Positions 18,421-25,219 of a DNA stretch of 64,000 bases are shown here, in pieces. Numbering within the stretch: the first letter of the stretch is position 1; each line of letters starts with the position of its first letter. Source of the DNA: Bacteroidales bacterium UBA3653 (lineage in GTDB: Bacteria > Bacteroidota > Bacteroidia > Bacteroidales > Paludibacteraceae). The translations under genes were made by a program, and so were the position numbers. The notes under the pieces were generated by a model. The model searched no databases and was not told the origin of the DNA. It saw nothing but the letters and a program-made list of their open reading frames with translations. Location: positions 377,297 to 441,296 of the forward strand of contig DFKE01000017.1 in the NCBI GenBank assembly GCA_002373505.1, read 5' to 3'.

Positions 18421-19243
18421 CTGCAGCCTCTTCTTTGTTCTCAGCAGGTTTCTCTTCTGCTTTCGGAGCGGCTTTGCGGATACGCTGGCGGCGCTCTTTA
18501 GGAGCCGGTGCCTCGGAAGCAGCCTGCTCTGCAGAAGCCTCCTCGTCGGCCTTCTCTACCTTGCGCTCCTCGAGACCTTCTTTGATAGCCTCGCATACTG
18601 CGCCCAGGATGACGTCAATAGCCTTGGTGGCATCGTCGTTAGCGGGGATCACGAAATCGATATTGTTCGGGTTCGAGTTGGTATCTACGATACCGAATAC
18701 AGGAATACCCAGACGGTTGGCTTCAGCAACAGCGATATGCTCCTGCATAACGTCCACTACGAATACAGCGCTCGGGAGACGGGTCATGTCTGCGATAGAA
18801 CCCAGGTTCTTCTCCAGTTTCTCGCGCTGGCGGGTGATCTGCAGTTTCTCGCGTTTGGACATGTTGTCCATCGTGCCGTCGGAAGCCATCTTGTCGATCT
18901 GGCTCATTTTCTTGACTGCCTTGCGGATGGTCGGGAAGTTAGTCAACATACCGCCTGCCCAACGCTCGGTGATATACGGCATACCTACCTCCTGTGCATG
19001 AGCAGCTACTACTTCCTGTGCCTGTTTCTTCGTTCCTACGAAGAGCACTTTGCGGCCGCTGCGTGCCAGGTTCTTCAATGCCTCTGCAGCCTCGTCGATT
19101 TTGATAGCTGTTTTGTTGAGGTCGATGATGTGAATACCGTTGCGCTCCATGTAGATGTACGGAGCCATTGCCGGATTCCATTTACGTTTGAGGTGGCCGA
19201 AATGTGCGCCTGCCTCGAGAAGTTGATCAAAATTTGTTCTCAT
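18416..19243 (-). CDS. rpsB: 30S ribosomal protein S2
   Basis: Small-subunit protein that bridges the 30S head and body. Diagnostic segments include LEAGAHFGHLKRKWNPAMAPYIYMERNG interrupted only by normal variation, and the region ADMTRLPSAVFVVDVMQEHIAVAEANRLGIPV. Length is 275 aa with a charged Ala/Glu/Lys-rich C-terminal tail (from about residue 225), as in other Bacteroidales S2 proteins. A 249-bp leader separates it from rpsI. Confidence 0.97.
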   Translation of the reverse strand: MRTNFDQLLEAGAHFGHLKRKWNPAMAPYIYMERNGIHIIDLNKTAIKIDEAAEALKNLARSGRKVLFVGTKKQAQEVVAAHAQEVGMPYITERWAGGMLTNFPTIRKAVKKMSQIDKMASDGTMDNMSKREKLQITRQREKLEKNLGSIADMTRLPSAVFVVDVMQEHIAVAEANRLGIPVFGIVDTNSNPNNIDFVIPANDDATKAIDVILGAVCEAIKEGLEERKVEKADEEASAEQAASEAPAPKERRQRIRKAAPKAEEKPAENKEEAAE

Positions 19244-19492
19244 TTGATTTGTTTTAGTTGTTAAATAATTATTTAATCTCCTTATATCTCTGTGAGCCTT
19301 TCACGCGTATTCCTTATAATATTATACACGCACGCATGGGCGTTTGACTCACAGAAACAACTTGACAATGGGTCAAGTTTGGAGTTCATTTTGAAATTTT
19401 TATTGTGAGAGTTTGGTTTTTGCTGTAAGGGAGTTATGGTGACCATAATGACCGAACAGAAAAGCCAAAATCTCCAATAAAAAACCAAAAGC
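19244..19492 (-). promoter_or_regulatory. 249-bp leader between rpsI and rpsB with two hairpins
   Basis: No gene is supported here. It holds an 8-bp perfect hairpin (AACTTGAC / GTCAAGTT, 19359-19379, 5-nt loop) and a 6-bp hairpin (TTATGG / CCATAA, 19434-19448). No TAnnTTTG promoter was found. The hairpins could regulate rpsB-tsf relative to rplM-rpsI by attenuation or by an S2 leader, but this is inference. Confidence 0.35.
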
Positions 19493-19879
19493 TTAACGCT
19501 TGCTGAACTGGAAGTGCTTACGAGCCTTCGGCTGACCCGGTTTCTTACGCTCAACCTCACGAGCGTCACGAGTCATGAAGCCTTCTGCCTTCAGAGCGGT
19601 CTTGTCTTCCGGATTGATCTTAACCAGAGCACGTGCGATAGCGAGACGCAGTGCCTCTGCCTGACCTTTGAAACCGCCGCCGTCAAGGGTTACCTTGATA
19701 TCGTATTTCTCTGCTACGCCGAGTTTGTTCAGCGGCTGGAGAACGATATAGCGGAGAATAGAAGACGGGAAATAAGTCTCGATGTCACGGCCGTTGATCA
19801 CGATTTTGCCGGCACCTTCATTTACGTAAACGCGGGCTACTGCCTCTTTACGACGTCCTAATGCATTAACTGTTTCCAT
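19493..19879 (-). CDS. rpsI: 30S ribosomal protein S9
   Basis: Ribosomal protein of 128 aa with the family landmarks LGRRKEAVARVYV, GKIVINGRDIETYF, TLDGGGFKGQAEALRLAIARAL and the C-terminal basic tail ending FQFSKR, whose last Arg reaches the P-site tRNA. It is 9 bp downstream of rplM, its usual partner. Confidence 0.98.
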   Translation of the reverse strand: METVNALGRRKEAVARVYVNEGAGKIVINGRDIETYFPSSILRYIVLQPLNKLGVAEKYDIKVTLDGGGFKGQAEALRLAIARALVKINPEDKTALKAEGFMTRDAREVERKKPGQPKARKHFQFSKR

Positions 19880-19888
19880 GTGCTTCTA

Positions 19889-20344
19889 TTATTTCAGTGT
19901 GTTAATATCAATTTGTTTCGGTTGTTGAGCCTGCATATTGTGCTCCGGACCTTCGAAGATATAAAGGTTGGTGATCTGACGAGCGCCGAGACGGTTCTTA
20001 GGCAGCATGCCTTTTACTACGCGGCGAACGAGTTTGTCTGCGCCTTTGGCCATCAGGTCAGCCGGAGTGAACTCACGCTGGCCGCCCGGGAAACCGGTGT
20101 AGCGTACGTAAACGCGGTCGTTCCATTTGTTGCCGGTCAGCTGTACTTTTGCAGCATTCACGATGATTACGTTGTCTCCACAGTCCACGTTCGGAGTGAA
20201 AGACGGTTTGTACTTACCACGGAGCAGTTTCGCTACCTTGGTGCACATACGGCCCAGAATCTGGCCCTCAGCGTCGATAACTACCCATTCTTTCTTTGCG
20301 GTAGCTTTGTTAACCGACACTGTCTTGTACGAATTGTATTCCAT
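19889..20344 (-). CDS. rplM: 50S ribosomal protein L13
   Basis: Early-assembly large-subunit protein of 151 aa. WVVIDAEGQILGRMCTKVAKLLRGK, VNAAKVQLTGNKWNDRVYVRYTGFPGG and MLPKNRLGARQI are diagnostic. First gene of the ribosomal operon, with a promoter about 150 bp upstream and therefore a long leader. Confidence 0.98.
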   Translation of the reverse strand: MEYNSYKTVSVNKATAKKEWVVIDAEGQILGRMCTKVAKLLRGKYKPSFTPNVDCGDNVIIVNAAKVQLTGNKWNDRVYVRYTGFPGGQREFTPADLMAKGADKLVRRVVKGMLPKNRLGARQITNLYIFEGPEHNMQAQQPKQIDINTLK

Positions 20345-20503
20345 TAATTTTGTTTGTTTTAGGCCGAGCCGACAGACATCCTTTATGACTTTCGATTTAC
20401 GGGCGTTTCCCTACGTTATCCACTGCCCGACTCGACGATTAATAATTATTGTTTTATGCGCCTTTCCGCACATGCATTATGCACGTTCACGCGAAAAAGC
20501 CTG
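20345..20503 (-). promoter_or_regulatory. About 150-nt leader of the rplM operon
   Basis: The transcript from the promoter at 20504-20535 would carry about 150 nt before rplM. The region has a TGCAT-based dyad near 20470-20485 and several GC-rich short stems. Ribosomal leaders for L13 are known in other bacteria; whether this is one is inference. Confidence 0.35.
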
Positions 20504-20535
20504 CAAAATTACTACTTTTTTTTGACATGACCAAA
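20504..20535 (-). promoter_or_regulatory. Bacteroides-type promoter for rplM-rpsI-rpsB-tsf
   Basis: Minus strand: TTTG, exactly 20 nt, TAATTTTG. This is a full match to the TTTG/TAnnTTTG consensus. Confidence 0.8.
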
Positions 20536-20595
20536 GAAATCGTACTTTTTTTTCAAAAAAAGTGCATTTTATATCCTAATATAGGCATTTAAAGG

Positions 20596-20625
20596 CAAAA
20601 AAGCCGACGCAGGAAGCGCCGGCTC
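20596..20625 (-). terminator. Intrinsic terminator after the 170-aa secreted protein gene
   Basis: Minus strand: stem AGCCGgCGC / GCGtCGGCT with one mismatch and a 5-nt loop, then six T. It lies about 45 bp after the stop at 20667 and before the rplM promoter. Confidence 0.75.
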
Positions 20626-20666
20626 ACACATAAAAAGTGGTTTGCAGATAAATAGGAATTGTGGGT

Positions 20667-21179
20667 TTACTGTGGCATATAGAATGAATCAATCATAGTA
20701 CGGAATGCTTTCTCGAAACCCTTCTTGCCGCCAGGAGTGGAAAACTCGGCACAATAAATGATATTATCTTTCTCGAACAAATAGAATTTATATTGCGTAG
20801 CCCCAAAACCGATTTTTGCAAATCCGGTTAGGCAATGCGCCTTGATCATACCTAAATTCTCCTCCTCTTCTGTGAATTTGATGGAATAAAACACCATGGA
20901 GTTACGAGTCTGATCTGCCAATGCTTTGTCCAACCGGGCTTTGAGAAAATCTACCCTCTCTTCCGTGGACAATAACTCGGGCTGCCAGTTCTTGGTGATC
21001 GACATAGCGGTAAACATGCCTTGGTTCGCCTTAATCATGTAAGGCTCGTCATCAGCGGTTCTGTAGGTCTTTGCTTGAAATTTGCCAAGTTCGAAACAGA
21101 AACCCATGTCACAGTACTCTTCTGCGTTGGTGAACATGAAAGCGCTCAATAGAGCGAGCAGTAAAAATGACTTTTTCAT
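20667..21179 (-). CDS. Secreted protein of unknown function, 170 aa
   Basis: The N-terminus MKKSFLLLALLSAFMFTNA is a Sec signal peptide with probable cleavage near residue 19-20. The mature part of about 150 aa is mixed alpha/beta, contains two early cysteines (EEYCDMGFCF) that could form a disulphide, and ends with a helix GFEKAFRTMIDSFYMPQ. I do not recognise a family. It lies 30 bp downstream of a lipoprotein gene and is followed by a terminator, so the two probably form a small operon. Confidence 0.7.
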   Translation of the reverse strand: MKKSFLLLALLSAFMFTNAEEYCDMGFCFELGKFQAKTYRTADDEPYMIKANQGMFTAMSITKNWQPELLSTEERVDFLKARLDKALADQTRNSMVFYSIKFTEEEENLGMIKAHCLTGFAKIGFGATQYKFYLFEKDNIIYCAEFSTPGGKKGFEKAFRTMIDSFYMPQ

Positions 21180-21209
21180 AACAATATATATTTTAAAAGG
21201 TTAATGTGG

Positions 21210-21881
21210 TTATTTCAATGTTTCAATAAAATTATACGCGCGAGCGTAATAGTCCAGCAGTTCGTTGTAGATGCGAGCCTGGTTGCTGTCGTTGATGGCA
21301 TCGCGGTTGGTGTCTTTGTGCGTGTACTGACCTTTGTAGGTCTCTGCCCATTGATAGTCGATCGGAGTGGTCAGGACAATCTCTTTTTTCACCGTGTCAT
21401 AGACATACAGTTTGCATTTGAGATTTACTGACAATTGGCAGTAATCCTTGTTACCACAAACGATCATGGGCACATAAACCATCGGTAAGGTAAAGACCGT
21501 AAAACCCGCCATAAACCATCCCCATGTGGTCAAACTGGGATTGTCATTAATGCCGTCGTTGTAAGTGGAGGAGATTTTCTCGATGTCCACAAATGACACA
21601 TACCTCATGGAGGATTTATAGACCTCTAATTCTTGGAAAGAATAGACACCCATGTAGAAATCCTGCCGGTTGACCGCAATGTGCGCGCGCTCCAACTGCA
21701 TACCGAAATTTTCGAGCGTTTTGTTCTTGGGCGGCAGATTCTTAAAGCCGATAAACTCCATTCGCTCTTGACCGAAAAGCTGTTGTTTGGGTTGGACCAG
21801 CGGTACATTAAGCGCTGTCTTGCAACTTGTAAACGCAAGCCCCAATACAACAATCAAAGTGAGGAACTTGTAGTTTTTCAT
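21210..21881 (-). CDS. Predicted lipoprotein of unknown function, 223 aa
   Basis: A lipoprotein signal (LIVVLGLAFTSC, Cys about 20) precedes a mature region of about 200 aa. One internal hydrophobic stretch near 140-155 (TWGWFMAGFTVFTLPMVYVPMIVC) could be a membrane segment. Similar envelope proteins in Bacteroidales have no assigned role and I cannot name a family. It precedes the 170-aa secreted protein in the same direction. No TAnnTTTG promoter was seen directly upstream; readthrough from the upstream RNA locus is possible. Confidence 0.65.
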   Translation of the reverse strand: MKNYKFLTLIVVLGLAFTSCKTALNVPLVQPKQQLFGQERMEFIGFKNLPPKNKTLENFGMQLERAHIAVNRQDFYMGVYSFQELEVYKSSMRYVSFVDIEKISSTYNDGINDNPSLTTWGWFMAGFTVFTLPMVYVPMIVCGNKDYCQLSVNLKCKLYVYDTVKKEIVLTTPIDYQWAETYKGQYTHKDTNRDAINDSNQARIYNELLDYYARAYNFIETLK

Positions 21882-21978
21882 ACAATTTTTGGCAGTTATA
21901 ACATCGCCTCTTCGTTTTTAGTTAATCGCCTACTCTGTCGCGGATTTTCGGCTTTCTCCGTTCTGCTTATATACAAAT

Positions 21979-22261
21979 AAAAAAGCGGGACTGCAATATT
22001 GCTGTTCCGTTTCCTGAGGCTCTCGCATTGCCTTCTCATCAGAACAAGCAACACTATAGCCCACGCTGTATGTATATTTACGCCACTAAGGAGCGCATCT
22101 AATATACACACCATGGACATCCTCGTGCTGCAGTGTTTTGGATGAGATAGAATTTGCGAGATTCCAGGAAACCAAAACAAAGTGCCTAAGACGCCTTATC
22201 TAATATGTCCTCCAATTTTTGAGGTCTAAGAGTCGACCTGCAACGGTTGTTAATCCATTGC
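21979..22261 (-). ncRNA. Structured non-coding RNA candidate (long nested hairpin, 6S-like shape)
   Basis: Between a full promoter (22267-22298) and a terminator-like hairpin with a T run (21979-22008) lies about 280 bp with no gene. Nested complementary arms form one long rod: GTTTCCTG 22009-22016 with 22165-22172, TCTCGCA 22021-22027 with 22155-22161, TCTCATC 22034-22040 with 22141-22147, AACACT 22050-22055 with 22132-22137, GTATATT near 22072 with AATATAC near 22101, separated by internal loops. A single interrupted rod is the architecture of 6S RNA, but I see no sequence motif that proves it. It lacks tmRNA, RNase P and SRP landmarks. Confidence 0.55.
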
Positions 22262-22266
22262 GACTG

Positions 22267-22298
22267 CAAAGGTACTACATTTTTTTGATTTGAGCAAA
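22267..22298 (-). promoter_or_regulatory. Bacteroides-type promoter for the structured RNA
   Basis: Minus strand: TTTG, exactly 20 nt, TACCTTTG. It is located just after the stop of the 216-aa gene and points into the RNA candidate. Confidence 0.8.
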
Positions 22299-22348
22299 TT
22301 TTTGTACAAAAAAATGCAAAATTTGTGTGCCCAAATGAATAACTACAT

Positions 22349-22999
22349 TTATATCGGAGGCGGCAAACTTGCCATCCAATCCTCACCATCCCGCTTGGAA
22401 AAGACCTCTAAAATCGTGTTCCGGTCGGCTTGTATTACATGTCTCTTCAAGCGGAAAGGTTGCTCCGGCTCTATGGGTTCAAAGGAAACGGGCTCCGGTT
22501 CTTGCGCTTTCTTCCGCTCCGCTTGGAGTTGGCGGTAGATAGCCACGTAGGTATATTGGTAGAAACGCGAGTACGGTTTCATACCCGGTTCGGGCTTGGC
22601 GCCGCCTTTGAAAACCCGGAAATAATGGTTAAAGAACCGCACGCGCCATTCGAGTGCTTCTATGGAATGGTCGTGTTCGAGTGCATGCGCCTGTCTTTGT
22701 GCTTCTTTGATGAGTTCGCGGTTTGCTACGCACGCCGCAGACCAGTGTTTCGGGAAATGGAACGTATATAACTCATGCAATCCTCTCCGAAAACGCGAAG
22801 GTCTTACCACGATGCGCTTCTTGCACCTGCGCCCCTCTTTCACCATGTCCACCGCACCCCACAAGGCCTCCACACCCATATAGCAACGGAAATAGTGTAC
22901 ACCCCGTTTATGAGGCGTAGCTGACCGCGGAAGTGAGACAAACTCAAATCCGTCCCATTTCAAACGGTTAATAACCTTTGTTTTCAAATGCACAGACAT
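22349..22999 (-). CDS. Protein of unknown function, 216 aa, basic
   Basis: A soluble, basic, aromatic-rich protein without signal peptide or membrane segment. Distinctive segments are KRGVHYFRCYMGVEALWGA (18-40 region), RGLHELYTFHFPKHWSAACV, REIKEAQ-like helix with HALEHDHSIEALEWRVRFF, and a Pro/Glu-rich tail EPEPVSFEPIEPEQPF. The His/Trp/Arg pattern suggests nucleic-acid or nucleotide handling, but that is a guess and I do not recognise the family. It is monocistronic, with its own consensus promoter and an RNA gene promoter right after it. Confidence 0.7.
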   Translation of the reverse strand: MSVHLKTKVINRLKWDGFEFVSLPRSATPHKRGVHYFRCYMGVEALWGAVDMVKEGRRCKKRIVVRPSRFRRGLHELYTFHFPKHWSAACVANRELIKEAQRQAHALEHDHSIEALEWRVRFFNHYFRVFKGGAKPEPGMKPYSRFYQYTYVAIYRQLQAERKKAQEPEPVSFEPIEPEQPFRLKRHVIQADRNTILEVFSKRDGEDWMASLPPPI

Positions 23000-23149
23000 A
23001 GTTTTGTTCTCTAAATAAGACCCTAAATAAGACCCGCGTAAGGTCGGTTAGCAGTAAGTCCTAGACTTTATATAACATACATACGGCACAAATACCACAT
23101 TTTCAGTCATTTACACGCAAATTTGCAGCATTGAATTTCAAATTCGCTG
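23000..23149. other. Leader of the 216-aa gene (gap 23000-23347)
   Basis: The 348-bp gap between the 216-aa gene and the formate-channel gene holds, in order, this untranslated leader, the promoter at 23150-23181, the superoperon terminator at 23191-23220 and the G-rich tandem repeat from 23291. The leader itself shows only GACCCTAAATAAGACC-like short direct repeats near 23020-23035 and no gene. Confidence 0.5.
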
Positions 23150-23181
23150 CAAAGATACAACAAATTTTTGGAATATGCAAA
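23150..23181 (-). promoter_or_regulatory. Bacteroides-type promoter for the 216-aa gene
   Basis: Minus strand: TTTG, exactly 20 nt, TATCTTTG, about 150 bp before the start codon. Confidence 0.75.
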
Positions 23182-23190
23182 TTTTGGAGT

Positions 23191-23220
23191 AAAAAAAACG
23201 CCACGCGGCGGGGCGTGGCG
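23191..23220 (-). terminator. Strong intrinsic terminator closing the nucleotide superoperon
   Basis: Minus strand: perfect 8-bp GC-rich stem CGCCACGC / GCGTGGCG with a 6-nt loop followed by eight T. It lies about 130 bp after the stop of the formate channel gene. Confidence 0.85.
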
Positions 23221-23290
23221 CAGGGATAAATATTTTTTTGAAAGTTAGGGGTTGAGTTGGAGGGGGGGAAGTTGGAGGAGGGATTTGGGT

Positions 23291-23355
23291 TGGGGTTAGG
23301 AGTTGGGGTTAGGAGTTGGGGTTAGGAGTTGGGGTTAGGAGTTGGGGTTAGGAGT
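23291..23355. repeat. Five perfect 13-bp tandem repeats with GGGG runs
   Basis: Unit TGGGGTTAGGAGT repeated five times without mismatch. Four-G runs recur every 13 bp on the plus strand, so the strand opposite the mRNA could fold into a G-quadruplex with 9-nt loops. The stop codon of the formate channel (23348-23350) lies in the last unit. Confidence 0.9.
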
Positions 23356-24004
23356 TTTTGGGGACGGAAGGGGAGGTGAAAAGGCGGTAGAGGTTGCAGC
23401 CGACGAAATTACCCAAGACGATAGAAGCGTAATACGCAATCACTGGCCCCCAGGAGATGTCGGTGGCATTAAGCAGATAAACGCAGCAATAAAACGCATC
23501 CGCGACACAGTGCGGGAAACCGCATAGGATGAATGCCGGCACTGCGAATAGCAACGGCAGCCAATCCGAGAAATCTCTGTTCCGCCTTGCGAAATCCACT
23601 GCCAGCGACATCAACAAACCGCATCCTATCGCCAGAAATCCTGTTCCGAGCCATCCTGTCTCAAGACGCGCCGTAATAACCTTCGTTGCCGCTTCCGGCA
23701 GCGCCAAAGGCGAGAAAAGGGAGATGGATGCTACTGCCAGACAGCCGATAATATTACCCAGCAGGATTAACAAGAGAGGCAGCAACTCTTTCCAGGAAGT
23801 CAGAAATCCTGCCGTTCCCGTGTATAACTTTGCGCGGTATTTGACCACCGCAATCAGTCCCACGCAGAACAAGAACATACCCAAGACCGGGTTGGCGAGA
23901 AACCCCCACCCTGCGATAGCGATGAGAATTCCCGCCCAAAGGGAGGAAGTGAAAGCCCCCTCCGACTCCCCCTTGAAGGGGGGAAGAAATTGGTGTATGG
24001 TCAT
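23348..24004 (-). CDS. Formate/nitrite transporter family channel
   Basis: Pentameric FNT-type inner-membrane channel of 218 aa with about six hydrophobic segments. GCGLLMSLAVDFARR and the FPHCVADAFY segment match the two family signatures, the latter containing the central pore His. The ATG at 24004 overlaps the aminotransferase stop as ATGA. Residues 6-14 (LPPFKGESE) are encoded by a palindromic interspersed repeat, and the C-terminus runs into a 13-bp tandem repeat, so both ends are repeat-derived. As the last gene of a purine operon that uses formate-dependent PurT, it plausibly moves formate; nitrite or hydrosulphide are alternatives. Confidence 0.78.
   Translation of the reverse strand: MTIHQFLPPFKGESEGAFTSSLWAGILIAIAGWGFLANPVLGMFLFCVGLIAVVKYRAKLYTGTAGFLTSWKELLPLLLILLGNIIGCLAVASISLFSPLALPEAATKVITARLETGWLGTGFLAIGCGLLMSLAVDFARRNRDFSDWLPLLFAVPAFILCGFPHCVADAFYCCVYLLNATDISWGPVIAYYASIVLGNFVGCNLYRLFTSPSVPKNS
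23955..23990. repeat. Palindromic interspersed repeat inside the FNT coding start
   Basis: A C-run/TTGAAG/G-run palindrome (CCCCCTTGAAGGGG core) with flanking purine-rich sequence. A related element (CCTCCCCTCAAGGGAGG core) sits in non-coding DNA near 53713-53732. Confidence 0.65.
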
Positions 24005-25173
24005 TTTTCCCAATTATTTAAGAGGTTTGCAATTCTATCCATGGCAGTCCGTATCTCTTCCTCGCTGATGGCATAAGAGAGCCGGATGCAGTTCGGGCAT
24101 CCGAACGCGGAACCGGGCACAACCGCTACATGCGCCTCTTCCAACAAGCGCTCCGCCACTTCGTCTCCCGTACCCCATGCACTTACATCGGGGAAGAGAT
24201 AGAACGCCCCCTGCGGTTCATGGAACTTGAGTCCCGGTATCTTCTGCGCAAGCGAACAAATCAGTTCCCGGCGTTTCGCGAAGATCTGTCTCATTTCTTC
24301 CACACACTCCTTCGTTCCTGTCAGAGCCGCCTCCGCTGCTTTTTGCGCAATCATGGTTGCGCATGTGATTTGTTGTCCCTGCAAGCGGATGCAGGCATTG
24401 ACAAAAGCTTTGTTTTTAGACATAAGCCAACCCAGACGATAGCCGGTCATGGCATAGGCCTTGCTTACTCCGTTGATGATGATAAGGCGCTCCGCCAAGT
24501 CCGAGAAATGCGAGAAGGAAGGAGGAACAACTCCGTACGCTAATTCGTTATAAATCTCATCGGAAAGGATATAGACCTCCGGAAAATCGCGTAATACATT
24601 CACCAGCGCGTCCAACTCCTCTCCCGAATAGACACTGCCCGTAGGGTTATTCGGCGAACAGAGAATGACCATGCGTGTTTTAGGCGTAAGAGCCGCTCTC
24701 AGTTGCGCAGGCGTCAGACAATAGCGGTTCTCGAAATCCGTCTGTACAGGCACTACAACACCTTCCGCCAGTTTTACCATCTCGCTATAACTAACCCAAC
24801 TGGGCGTAGGAATAACTACCTCGTCTCCGGGGTTGACTACAGCCTGTATGGCGTTATAAATAGCCATTTTAGCTCCCGCCGACACCAGCACATCATCCGC
24901 AATCCAGGGGATAGCATTTCCCGTGATTGAGTTCTGATAGCCCGCAACCGCTTCTCTCAAAGCCGGAATACCTGCTACGGGACCATAATGCGACCAATGG
25001 TTGTCCACCGCCTCCTGAGCGGCGCGACGTACATGTTCCGGAGTATCCATATCCGGTTCCCCCAAAGACATACTAACCACATCGACACCTGCGGCTTTCA
25101 TCGCCTTCGCACGAGCAGCCATGACCAGGCTCTGCGAGGCTTCAATCTTAAAAATACGATTAGATACTTGCAT
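24001..25173 (-). CDS. Class I aminotransferase (aspartate aminotransferase type)
   Basis: PLP enzyme of 390 aa, probably interconverting aspartate and oxaloacetate with glutamate/2-oxoglutarate. SLGEPDMDTPEHV, VSAGAKMAIYNAIQAV, CSPNNPTGSVYSGEEL, LSDEIYNELAY and the PLP-lysine segment GVSKAYAMTGYRLGW are typical of the Ib aspartate transaminase group. Aspartate is consumed by PurC, PurA and PyrB in the same operon, which supports this substrate. The ATG at 25173 is chosen; a GTG at 25191 lies inside the heptamer tract upstream. Other prephenate or alanine transaminases of this class are not excluded. Confidence 0.85.
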   Translation of the reverse strand: MQVSNRIFKIEASQSLVMAARAKAMKAAGVDVVSMSLGEPDMDTPEHVRRAAQEAVDNHWSHYGPVAGIPALREAVAGYQNSITGNAIPWIADDVLVSAGAKMAIYNAIQAVVNPGDEVVIPTPSWVSYSEMVKLAEGVVVPVQTDFENRYCLTPAQLRAALTPKTRMVILCSPNNPTGSVYSGEELDALVNVLRDFPEVYILSDEIYNELAYGVVPPSFSHFSDLAERLIIINGVSKAYAMTGYRLGWLMSKNKAFVNACIRLQGQQITCATMIAQKAAEAALTGTKECVEEMRQIFAKRRELICSLAQKIPGLKFHEPQGAFYLFPDVSAWGTGDEVAERLLEEAHVAVVPGSAFGCPNCIRLSYAISEEEIRTAMDRIANLLNNWEK

Positions 25174-25184
25174 ATATAATTCAA

Positions 25185-25219
25185 AATTCACAATTCACAA
25201 TTCACAATTCACAATTCAC
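25185..25219 (-). repeat. Five perfect heptamers at the purF-like/aminotransferase junction
   Basis: Unit AATTCAC (plus strand) five times without mismatch, filling the gap. The last unit carries the stop codon (TGA, 25216-25218) of the purF-like gene. Confidence 0.92.

Noticed and set aside
18011..19264. 417-aa plus-strand frame across tsf and rpsB
   Set aside because: Antisense shadow of two certain ribosomal operon genes; Ser/Phe-rich translation without domain.
19282..19569. 95-aa minus-strand gene in the rpsI/rpsB gap
   Set aside because: Runs out of the rpsI 3' end in another frame; no start context or domain, and the gap looks like a leader.
21979..22261. tmRNA, RNase P RNA or SRP RNA
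   Set aside because: No tRNA-like ends or tag frame, no conserved P RNA core and no SRP Alu/S-domain motifs.
25185..25219. CRISPR-like array
   Set aside because: The units are directly abutting 7-mers with no spacers and no cas genes are present.
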